Source: an uncultured cyanobacterium
Lineage (GTDB): Bacteria > Cyanobacteriota > Vampirovibrionia > Gastranaerophilales > Gastranaerophilaceae
Reading direction: 5' to 3'
DNA: 11,486 nt
Assembly (NCBI GenBank): GCA_945836835.1
Contig: CAMAML010000017.1
Span: 1 to 11,486, forward strand
The notes beneath the pieces are model-generated. The model did not search any database and was not told the DNA's origin. It saw nothing but the letters and a program-made list of their open reading frames with translations. The position numbers were made by a program, and so were the translations under genes. Positions 5,522-11,486 of the stretch are shown here, one piece after another. How positions within the stretch are numbered: position 1 is the first letter of the stretch; each line of letters begins with the position of its first letter.

Positions 5522-7333
5522 TTACCTGCAATCTTTGTCCTGTTTATCGATTTTGCCGTCAAAGTCGTTGTCGATGCCGTCCGAACAAGACCCGATTGAA
5601 TATTTGCTCTCGGCTTTGACCGTGTGTTTAAGGTATTTGTCGGGGATTTTTGCCCAAAAGTATTCAAAGTATTCTTTGTACAACCTTGCCACTCTCGGGC
5701 TTTTTATGACGAGCGTGTTTTCGTCGTTGCGGACTTCCGCACTGTTAGAAAAGTTTGTCGACCCGAGAACCAAATACTCGTCGTCGATTATCATAACTTT
5801 TGCGTGCATTTTTCCCGCATAGTTTTCAACCTTTATCGGTATCCCGAATTGTCGCAACTCCTTAAAAGCGGAATGGCGGGAACTCGTATTTGTCGCATCG
5901 ATAATCATTTTTACGTCCACCCCTCTCGAATGTGCCTGTTTTAGTGCGTCGGTGAGTTTCGGGTGAGTAAAAAGAAAGCTGGGAAGGTAGATATATTTCT
6001 TTGAATTGTTGACAAGCGGAACGAGGTTTGTCGAAAGTGCCTTGTCCTGCGGAGAAAAGAACACCGAAATTTCGGCGTCCCCGAGTTCTAGGTGTTGGTT
6101 TTGAGATGTTTTTGTTTTAAGCGTATGGAATTTACCCGAGAACATTTGCTCAAATTCTTTCTCGTAAAGGTTTGCGATTTGTTTTGAGTTAATTATCACG
6201 ACATTGTTGTGGTTAAACCCCGAAAATCCCGTTGTGGAAAAGTTCATCGATCCCGTGTAGACAATCTGCCCGTCAAATACCGCAAATTTGTTGTGCATAA
6301 GTGCGTTTGTCAAATTGGGCTTATTTTGGATAAAGTCGGAACGCTTGTCGGGGTATTGGCGTAAAAAATCATCCGTTTCAATGTAGTAATTTTCACCTTT
6401 GGTTTTGGTGTCGTATACAATTCGGATTTTTACTCCGCGTTTTTGGGCGTTTTTCAGTGCCGTGTTAACTTTTTCGATGTTCGCCCAGCCGTAAATAGCC
6501 ATATCTATAGACTTCACGGCAGAATTTATGTTACTAACAAATTCTTTACAAACAAGGTGGGTGCAATTCCTGTCGGGTTTTAGGATTGTGGTGAAATCCG
6601 TCAGGATGAGTTTTAAGCTCCCGTCTGTCACGACGTTTGGCGGAGGGGCTATATACTTTCCGTTTTGGATTTCGCTGTCGGGTTTAACGGCTTTTACCCC
6701 TTTCCCTTTTTCAATGTGGCAGAATTTACACGGTTTTGCGTCTTTTGGAAGATCTTTTTTCGGCACGATTATGGTGTCGCTTGCAATTAGCCCGTATTTG
6801 CAGTTGATTTCGTGGTATTTTTTACTCTTGTGGTTCATTATGACAAGGTTGAGTTTCTCGGCCGTTTTGAGCAAATTAGAAAACGCATCCTCGTTAACGG
6901 GTTTTCCGCCTTTTATCGCAAAGCCTTTTCGGACAAGGATTTCTTCATAGTTCTGTCCGTTCAGGTAAATGTCCGCCACTCGGCAATTTTGTCCGTAGTT
7001 TTTGTGTAATTTTACTTCAACGGCTTTCCCCGTTATCTCCAAATTTACGAACTCGTCTGTCAGATACCCGATTTTTAGCGATGTCGGGTAAGAAATCCCG
7101 ACCTCTTTTGCAAGTTCGTGAGAGTTGTTCTTCAAATTTGCGGTAAATGTTTCTATGTTTGGCAGACAAAGCGTTTCTCCGTCGTCAAGAACTCCGTTTC
7201 CGTTCAGGTCAACCTGCAAAACCGTAGGCGTTACGGCTCCCAAAACCGTAGGACGACGTAAATATACCGTACAATAGCACAAAAATACTGCCAATATCAG
7301 CAAAAGAAAGAAAACAGCTCCCCGCTCTTTCAT
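5522..7333 (-). CDS. Membrane-anchored multidomain phospholipase D-superfamily protein
   Basis: 603 residues. A hydrophobic N-terminal segment (about 6-24, after KER) is a signal anchor, or a signal peptide without a clear lipobox, so the body should face outward. In order: an EF-hand/dockerin-like loop DLNGNGVLDDGE (42-53); a region like the C-terminal half of staphylococcal nuclease (about 89-165, with YGQNCRVADIYLNG and LVRKGFA) lacking the catalytic DGDT half; a Cys/His cluster (H174, C178, C202, C205, H206) like the metal-binding motif often found in secreted nucleases; and two PLD HKD motifs, H347-K349-D354 with GSMNFS and H510-K512-D517 with GSTNFS. It ends with a calcium-type motif, DGIDNDFDGKID (585-596). 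The two intact HKD motifs predict phosphodiesterase activity on nucleic acid or phospholipid; the substrate is unknown. The ATG lies three bases after the deacetylase stop, with AAGG eight bases upstream. Confidence 0.9.
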   Translation of the reverse strand: MKERGAVFFLLLILAVFLCYCTVYLRRPTVLGAVTPTVLQVDLNGNGVLDDGETLCLPNIETFTANLKNNSHELAKEVGISYPTSLKIGYLTDEFVNLEITGKAVEVKLHKNYGQNCRVADIYLNGQNYEEILVRKGFAIKGGKPVNEDAFSNLLKTAEKLNLVIMNHKSKKYHEINCKYGLIASDTIIVPKKDLPKDAKPCKFCHIEKGKGVKAVKPDSEIQNGKYIAPPPNVVTDGSLKLILTDFTTILKPDRNCTHLVCKEFVSNINSAVKSIDMAIYGWANIEKVNTALKNAQKRGVKIRIVYDTKTKGENYYIETDDFLRQYPDKRSDFIQNKPNLTNALMHNKFAVFDGQIVYTGSMNFSTTGFSGFNHNNVVIINSKQIANLYEKEFEQMFSGKFHTLKTKTSQNQHLELGDAEISVFFSPQDKALSTNLVPLVNNSKKYIYLPSFLFTHPKLTDALKQAHSRGVDVKMIIDATNTSSRHSAFKELRQFGIPIKVENYAGKMHAKVMIIDDEYLVLGSTNFSNSAEVRNDENTLVIKSPRVARLYKEYFEYFWAKIPDKYLKHTVKAESKYSIGSCSDGIDNDFDGKIDKQDKDCR

Positions 7334-7336
7334 CGG

Positions 7337-8173
7337 CTAAACCTTGTGGTTGGAGATTTCAAACCCCATCTTAAAAATTTTATTCTCCAAAACTTTGTCC
7401 TGAGTAAGTTTAAACTCGGTATAATGGCTGTCGTTGTGAGTTCTGAGGTATGAGCAGGGATGAATAAGAGCTTCGACGATTTTGTCCTCCTCGTCGGACA
7501 CCGTTCTAAGCCCCGCCTCAAGGGTTTTTTCGTCCATCATGCCCGTATATCCGACACCAATTAGAAAATCGTTTGTTTTTAAGTTGTAGTTTTTGAGCGT
7601 TTTGCGGTTTTGGATTGTGTAAGTGTTGAGCAAAATCACTTTCAAAATGTTTATCATAAACTTTATGTTAAACACGTACGCAAGCTCGGGGACTATGTAA
7701 AATTCTTCGTACTGGGTTCTTACGTAAGGGATTTTATACTCCGTCGCAAGCCTGCAAACAAGTCTGAAAATCGGAGGGATTGCGTGCGTGTGGCAGTGAG
7801 AATCAATATGATCGACAAATGTTACCGCTTGAATTTTTTCTATTTGAGCCCGAAATTCTCTTTCGATTTCCTCTAAGACCTCTTTTTTGCCGGCATTAAG
7901 CATAAAATACAGGTAAGACTTGTCAAAATTGCCGTCCTTGTCGGTTATGTACTTGCACCTTGTTAAAGCCTTTCCTTCGATAAGGTTAAGGTGAACTCCG
8001 ACACTTAAATGTTGGCATTCGGGGATAATTTCATTCACGGCGGCGTCAAATGCGGGACAATTTGCCATAAGGCTTGCACTCCTGATAATCCCGTCATTGT
8101 AGCCTGTCAATACAGCCCTGTTAAAGTCCTGCGTCTTTCCGAAATCGTCTGCGTTAAGTATAAATTTGTTCAT
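7337..8173 (-). CDS. YdjC/ChbG-family carbohydrate deacetylase
   Basis: Metal-dependent deacetylase of the YdjC family, whose studied member ChbG removes acetyl groups from chito-oligosaccharides; HpnK of hopanoid synthesis is a relative. Key residues, numbered from the chosen start, are Asp9-Asp10 in NADDFG (7-12), His61 in VGVHLNL, and the DSHCHTH cluster with His126 as likely third metal ligand. There is no signal peptide. I start it at ATG 8173 (278 residues) because AGAGG lies seven bases upstream of it. An in-frame ATG two codons earlier (8179) has the same site only one base away. It is first in an operon with the PLD protein, behind a strong promoter. The shared operon suggests a role in modifying or breaking down a surface or extracellular polymer, but the true substrate is not evident. 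Confidence 0.92.
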   Translation of the reverse strand: MNKFILNADDFGKTQDFNRAVLTGYNDGIIRSASLMANCPAFDAAVNEIIPECQHLSVGVHLNLIEGKALTRCKYITDKDGNFDKSYLYFMLNAGKKEVLEEIEREFRAQIEKIQAVTFVDHIDSHCHTHAIPPIFRLVCRLATEYKIPYVRTQYEEFYIVPELAYVFNIKFMINILKVILLNTYTIQNRKTLKNYNLKTNDFLIGVGYTGMMDEKTLEAGLRTVSDEEDKIVEALIHPCSYLRTHNDSHYTEFKLTQDKVLENKIFKMGFEISNHKV

Positions 8174-8200
8174 AGCCATTCCTCTGTTCGACTTACTAAG

Positions 8201-8229
8201 ATTATAAATAAAACAGAAGAGCGGTGCAA
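8201..8229 (-). promoter_or_regulatory. Strong sigma-70-type promoter of the deacetylase-PLD operon
   Basis: On the minus strand TTGCAC (plus positions 8224-8229) and a perfect TATAAT (8201-8206) are exactly 17 bases apart. The start of transcription would fall near 8194, about 20 bases before the ATG at 8173, leaving room for the AGAGG ribosome binding site. It begins about 18 bases beyond the stop of the small upstream gene, so the operon can be transcribed independently of that gene. Confidence 0.78.
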
Positions 8230-8246
8230 GCGGAATTTGGAAATTA

Positions 8247-8690
8247 TTACAAGTGTCTTAAATTTTTCCCGAGTTGTTTGACGCCTTTTGCGATTGAGGT
8301 TCCGAGTTGGTTGAGACATTTTCCCGCAACATATCCCAAAACCCAGCCGCCCAATAACGGTGTGCAAAACCCCGCACCCGCTCCGATTACGGGTAAAATA
8401 TCCTTCAGTTGAAGGTTCTTTGCGGTTTCTTTTATCGCATATCCTGTTTTCGTTATAATTGACAGCGGACTTGAAAACTGCCGTTTTTCAGAGATTTTTT
8501 GTCCCTCGAGCCACCCTCTTCGTGCTTTTAACCTGTAATATTGTGTTGTCCGTTTTGCGTCGTCCAAGACCGAACGTGAACCCTTTACAACCGTTGACGG
8601 CAAATATCTTTGACCGTATTTGTTTGTTGTCGTCGATATTTTTTGTATTGTGTTTTTGCCAAATTGACTTACTCTGCCTACTTTCGACAT
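8247..8690 (-). CDS. Small basic protein with glycine-rich hydrophobic segment, unknown function
   Basis: Not recognised. The 147 residues start at ATG 8690, chosen because AAAGGTGAT lies just upstream at good spacing; an upstream ATG at 8711 (seven codons more) has no such site. The first 95 residues are strongly basic and polar, with many Lys, Arg, Ser and Thr. Residues about 98-122 (ILPVIGAGAGF through LLGGWVLGYVAG) form one hydrophobic glycine-spaced stretch resembling a glycine zipper, with Cys109 and Cys125 near its ends. A short amphipathic basic tail follows (KGVKQLGKNL). This suggests a membrane-associating protein, possibly with its tail in the membrane. It diverges from the PLP enzyme and lies upstream of, but is probably transcribed separately from, the deacetylase operon. 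The good ribosome binding site and a composition unlike random translation support a real gene. Confidence 0.65.
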   Translation of the reverse strand: MSKVGRVSQFGKNTIQKISTTTNKYGQRYLPSTVVKGSRSVLDDAKRTTQYYRLKARRGWLEGQKISEKRQFSSPLSIITKTGYAIKETAKNLQLKDILPVIGAGAGFCTPLLGGWVLGYVAGKCLNQLGTSIAKGVKQLGKNLRHL

Positions 8691-8738
8691 CTTATCACCT
8701 TTATTTTGCAATTTTTTGTAACTCTTGCTACATAAAAA

Positions 8739-8767
8739 TTGCGTTTCTTGTTATTTTGTTCTTTAAT
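8739..8767 (+). promoter_or_regulatory. Candidate promoter of the PLP-enzyme gene
   Basis: TTGCGT (8739-8744) and TTTAAT (8762-8767) are separated by 17 bases in the divergent region. Transcription would begin near 8774, giving a 15- to 27-base leader depending on which ATG is used. The boxes are imperfect, and the leader has only a weak GGA as ribosome binding site. Confidence 0.4.
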
Positions 8768-8788
8768 ATAAGTAAATGTACACACATC

Positions 8789-10033
8789 ATGGAATATAAT
8801 ATGAATAGCAGAGAAATTATAGCACAAGCAGAAAAAGAATTAAACACTCAATTTCAAATTATCGACGAAATAAGAGATTACAATCAGGAAAAAGTTTTGC
8901 AGGCGTTTATAGACAACAGGGTTGCGCCCGAGCATTTCTATACGGTTTCGGGCTACGGGCATGACGACTTGGGGCGGGAAGTCCTTGATAAAGTTTTTGC
9001 CCAAACTTTTAAGGCGGAAAAAGCAATCGTGAGGATCCATTTTGTCTCGGGAACGCACACGTTAGCGTGTGCATTGTTCGGAAATTTACGCCACGGAGAT
9101 AAACTCGTTTCGGTTGTCGGAACTCCATATGACACGATGCAGGAAGTTATAGGCACAATGGGGGATGAAGAAACAAGGCGTTCTTCGCTTATCGGAAACG
9201 GGGTTTTATATGATGAGGTTCCCCTAAAAGACGGGGTTGATGTGGATTTTGACGGGATAAAACAAAAAGTTGACAAGACAACAACCATGGTCTTAATCCA
9301 ACGTTCAAAAGGGTATTCGACAAGAAAATCGCTCACGATTGAAACCATAGAAAAAATTTGTACCCTTGTAAAATCCATCAACCCAACCTGTATCTGCTTT
9401 GTTGACAACTGTTACGGCGAATTTGTGGATAAACGGGAGCCGACCGAGGTCGGGGCGGACTTAATGGCGGGGTCTTTGATAAAAAATGCGGGCGGAGGTA
9501 TCGTCGAGGCGGGCGGGTATATCGCGGGGAAATCCCTCGTGGTCGACAGAGCCGCAAACCGTTTGACGGCACCCGGGATTGGTGATGAGGGCGGTGCAAT
9601 GTTTAATCAGCACAGACTTATTTTTCAAGGCTTCTTTATGGCTCCTTCGGTTGTCTCTGAAGCCGTTAAGGGTGCGGTTTTGGCGTCCAAAATTTTCGAC
9701 AAAATCGGATATAATTCTTCGCCGAAATTTGACGAAAAAAGAACCGACATTATCCAAAATATAACCTTTAACGACCCCCAAAAACTGGAAAAATTTTGCA
9801 GGACAATCCAGTCGCTTTCGCCGATTAACGGTTACGTAACGCCAATTCCCGAATACATCCCCGGATACGAGGACAAAGTCATAATGGCGGGCGGAACTTT
9901 TATTGAGGGTTCGACAATCGAGCTGTCGGCGGACGGACCTATGAGAGAACCGTACGTTGCGTATATGCAGGGCGGTTTAAACTACGCCCACGTCAAAATC
10001 GCACTGAGACGGTTTTTGTCTGATAGTGATTAA
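8789..10033 (+). CDS. PLP-dependent methionine gamma-lyase / aluminium-resistance (YnbB) family protein
   Basis: Fold-type I pyridoxal-phosphate enzyme of the family annotated as 'methionine gamma-lyase family' or 'aluminium resistance protein' (PF06838). It is related to carbon-sulfur lyases; the physiological reaction is not settled for the family. Visible landmarks on the 414-residue reading are YNQEKVLQAF (31-40), GYGHDDLGRE (55-64), the cofactor-phosphate loop SGTHT (87-91), DNCYGEF (206-212) and the probable PLP lysine Lys232 in GSLIKNAGGG. The protein is full length and intact. The frame is open far upstream (to 8459), but that part is antisense to the small basic gene. I prefer ATG 8789; ATG 8801, with GGA seven bases upstream, is an equal alternative giving 410 residues. 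It stands alone on its strand. No methionine-pathway gene is adjacent. Confidence 0.93.
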   Translation: MEYNMNSREIIAQAEKELNTQFQIIDEIRDYNQEKVLQAFIDNRVAPEHFYTVSGYGHDDLGREVLDKVFAQTFKAEKAIVRIHFVSGTHTLACALFGNLRHGDKLVSVVGTPYDTMQEVIGTMGDEETRRSSLIGNGVLYDEVPLKDGVDVDFDGIKQKVDKTTTMVLIQRSKGYSTRKSLTIETIEKICTLVKSINPTCICFVDNCYGEFVDKREPTEVGADLMAGSLIKNAGGGIVEAGGYIAGKSLVVDRAANRLTAPGIGDEGGAMFNQHRLIFQGFFMAPSVVSEAVKGAVLASKIFDKIGYNSSPKFDEKRTDIIQNITFNDPQKLEKFCRTIQSLSPINGYVTPIPEYIPGYEDKVIMAGGTFIEGSTIELSADGPMREPYVAYMQGGLNYAHVKIALRRFLSDSD

Positions 10034-10097
10034 ACGATTGAGTGATTAAGTCACCAAAAACAAGACGTGAAGAAGTTATGCATTACCGTCTCCACAC

Positions 10098-10121
10098 AAA
10101 AGTAGCCTGCGGCTACCCTTG
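10098..10121 (-). terminator. Intrinsic terminator overlapping the stop codon of the surface-protein gene
   Basis: On the minus strand GTAGCC-GCA-GGCTAC (plus positions 10102-10116) forms a tight six-pair stem with a three-base loop, followed at once by TTTT (10098-10101). Two G-U pairs and then A-U pairs can lengthen the stem using the preceding AAGG. The TAG stop codon of the gene (10113-10115) lies in the 5' arm. Read from the plus strand the hairpin exists but lacks a T run, so it should mainly stop minus-strand transcription. A weaker hairpin with a bulged base (TTG-A-GTGA / TCACCAA, about 10038-10057) lies nearer the PLP-enzyme stop. Confidence 0.75.
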
Positions 10122-11486
10122 TTGGAACAACTTGTAGTTACGTTCGATGTTCTTTGAAATTACGCTCTTGATTGATTCGTATTCCTGTTCAAGCGAATTG
10201 TGTTCCGTGTCGATGTTTTTCAATTCCATATCGTACTGTTGGTCTTTTGCCTGAATTTTCTTCATTTCTCTCGTGTATTTTGCCTCTGCAACGGTCGTGT
10301 CTACGTTTACCGTATCTTCGGTAATGTTACTGCAAGAAGAATACGATGTAGAAACCCAAGTGTTCGATTTATCTACCTGTTCCATATGTACAAGCCCGCT
10401 TTCAAACGCAAATTGCATCCATTCGGAGCTGTTTTGCAATTCGCCCGGCATAGTGGTATAACCTTCCTGCATTCTTTCATAAAGGTTTGTGTACCATTGT
10501 GCTTTTGCCGTTGCGTTTTCGTTCGGCTCATCTTTGTCAATCCAAGTATATTTAGGCTCACCGTAAATATCCAACATTTTTTCAATAAGATAGATGTCTT
10601 TTACCGCTGTTGCATTTAGGGGATATGCGATAGCGTCCGCATTGTCTTCGTCGACAATTTCTCCTAAGGAGTTTAGGTATATGTAACCGGTTTCCCCGCC
10701 TTCCGTCAAGAACGTGAACGGTAATCTGCTTCCGCCCGTGTTATCATCCACATCGGCAAACGGATTGTAGTGAGTTTGGTCTACGCTGTCATTTTTCCTG
10801 TCATTATCCAAGTCTTGATCATTCCAGTTTGTGGAAAATAACCAGTCGGCATCGCCAAGATAATCAATGTAGTCTTTTAAAGTTCCATTGAGTTTTCCGG
10901 CATCATCCATGCTAACCAAGTTTTTTTTACCGTATAAAAACTCTGCCAACGCTGACGCTGCGGCAACATAATCTTTTTTTGCATTGTATACAACCGCATT
11001 GTCAATCTCTTTTCCGTCTTCATCTTTAATTTTTACGTTTTTAGATTCAAACGGTTCTGATTTCAGATTGTTAATGGTATTATCTCTAAAGTAGCTGTAC
11101 AAAGATTGTAATGCATCCAAAATATCTTCATCCGTAACTTTATAGTATTCAAGCGACCCGTCATAAGGTGAGCCGTCAGCTTGGGTTATGTAGTATATTT
11201 TAGCTCCCGGTTCGGAGCCGTTGCCGTACATATAATACTTGGTTGAAGTTGTACCGTCACCGTTTGTTGTTGTTTTGGTAAACCCTTTACTTCCGTCGAA
11301 TTTATCCGAAGTGACTTCATAGTAATATAGTGTTTCATATCTGTAGTTTTCGTCATCAAAGTTTTCATTGTATTTGAATGCGGTAACAGGGAAGGATTCA
11401 ATCCCCGTAACGTTTGACGCTTCAGAGGCGTTGTTGTAAGTAACGGAAGTCCCCGAGGTAACATATCCGACAAAATTGCCGTCCTT
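10113..11486 (-). CDS. Large Asp/Tyr/Asn-rich protein with C-terminal coiled coil, 5' end beyond window
   Basis: Unrecognised family. The frame is open from the TAG at 10113 to the right edge, giving 457 residues; an ATG at 11231 is internal, since coding continues 85 codons further without a stop. Composition is acidic and rich in Asp, Asn, Tyr, Ser, Thr and Gly, with few Cys, typical of secreted or surface proteins. A segment near fragment residues 223-248 (DLDNDRKND and PFADVDDN) looks like a calcium-binding aspartate cluster. Residues about 397-457 are strongly helical and charged, with heptad-like spacing (KKIQAKDQQYDMELKNID, EYESIKSVISKNIERNYKLF), a probable coiled coil at the extreme C-terminus. 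I recall similar tails on many proteins of Gastranaerophilales genomes but cannot verify this here. The signal peptide, if any, would be off-window. Confidence 0.82.
   Translation of the reverse strand, partial: KDGNFVGYVTSGTSVTYNNASEASNVTGIESFPVTAFKYNENFDDENYRYETLYYYEVTSDKFDGSKGFTKTTTNGDGTTSTKYYMYGNGSEPGAKIYYITQADGSPYDGSLEYYKVTDEDILDALQSLYSYFRDNTINNLKSEPFESKNVKIKDEDGKEIDNAVVYNAKKDYVAAASALAEFLYGKKNLVSMDDAGKLNGTLKDYIDYLGDADWLFSTNWNDQDLDNDRKNDSVDQTHYNPFADVDDNTGGSRLPFTFLTEGGETGYIYLNSLGEIVDEDNADAIAYPLNATAVKDIYLIEKMLDIYGEPKYTWIDKDEPNENATAKAQWYTNLYERMQEGYTTMPGELQNSSEWMQFAFESGLVHMEQVDKSNTWVSTSYSSCSNITEDTVNVDTTVAEAKYTREMKKIQAKDQQYDMELKNIDTEHNSLEQEYESIKSVISKNIERNYKLFQQG

Noticed and set aside
7274..7333. 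Possible lipoprotein signal at the PLD N-terminus
   Set aside because: The cysteines in LCYC are preceded by Leu and Tyr, which do not fit the usual lipobox with a small residue just before Cys, so a signal anchor is the safer reading.
8459..8788. N-terminal extension of the PLP enzyme frame, open for 110 codons upstream
   Set aside because: It lies antisense to the small basic gene and runs through the divergent promoter region. It is Cys/Leu/Phe-rich, unlike the enzyme, and the family begins near the ATG at 8789 or 8801.
10025..10049. Direct repeat AGTGATTAA at 10025-10033 and 10041-10049
   Set aside because: Only nine AT-rich bases, one copy being the end of the PLP-enzyme gene. There are no further copies and no sign of an attachment site.
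11186..11473. A 95-codon minus-strand open frame near the right edge
   Set aside because: It overlaps the surface-protein frame, which is open without interruption to the edge and has consistent composition; the alternative frame shows no recognisable features.

Overview
The window reads as chromosome from a moderately AT-rich bacterium. The closest fit I can argue for is a non-photosynthetic relative of the cyanobacteria (Vampirovibrionia/Melainabacteria, for example Gastranaerophilales). The main clue is NusB: at 219 residues it is longer than the usual 130-160 and opens MQARRAARELA, which is how I remember cyanobacterial NusB proteins. The glutathione-synthase-like protein and the C-terminal tail of the last protein fit too, but this is recall and inference, not a search. 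I see no rRNA, tRNA, insertion sequence, phage gene or CRISPR array, and no gene-free stretch longer than about 160 bases.

Left block (1-3326, minus strand): a compact operon read leftward, nusB - ftsY - M14 peptidase (MpaA-like) - D-2-hydroxyacid dehydrogenase. The last gene runs off the left edge before its stop codon. nusB and ftsY overlap as TAATG. The ribosome binding site of the peptidase gene lies inside the last codons of ftsY. The operon therefore joins rRNA antitermination, membrane protein targeting, probable murein-peptide recycling and a lactate-type dehydrogenase. It diverges from the next block across a 159-base intergenic region holding promoter candidates for both directions and a perfect 12-base palindrome.

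Centre (3486-5489, plus strand): a protein made almost wholly of TPR repeats, whose mRNA may be leaderless, then a GshB-type ATP-grasp ligase. The ligase keeps the family's core motifs but has altered substrate and lid loops. It converges on the next operon across a 32-base gap containing two back-to-back palindromes.

Right-centre (5522-8690, minus strand): a strong sigma-70-type promoter (TTGCAC, 17 bases, TATAAT) drives a YdjC/ChbG-family carbohydrate deacetylase. Three bases later follows a membrane-anchored, multidomain phospholipase-D-superfamily protein. Upstream lies a small, very basic protein with a glycine-rich hydrophobic segment, of unknown function.

Right end: divergent from the small protein is a complete PLP enzyme of the 'methionine gamma-lyase / aluminium resistance' (YnbB) family on the plus strand. 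It converges on a large Asp/Tyr-rich, probably surface or secreted, protein whose start is beyond the right edge. That gene's stop codon lies inside a strong intrinsic-terminator hairpin. Most of the window is ordinary housekeeping sequence. The parts most worth a second look are the multidomain PLD protein, the diverged GshB-like ligase, the leaderless TPR gene, the small basic protein and the partial surface protein.
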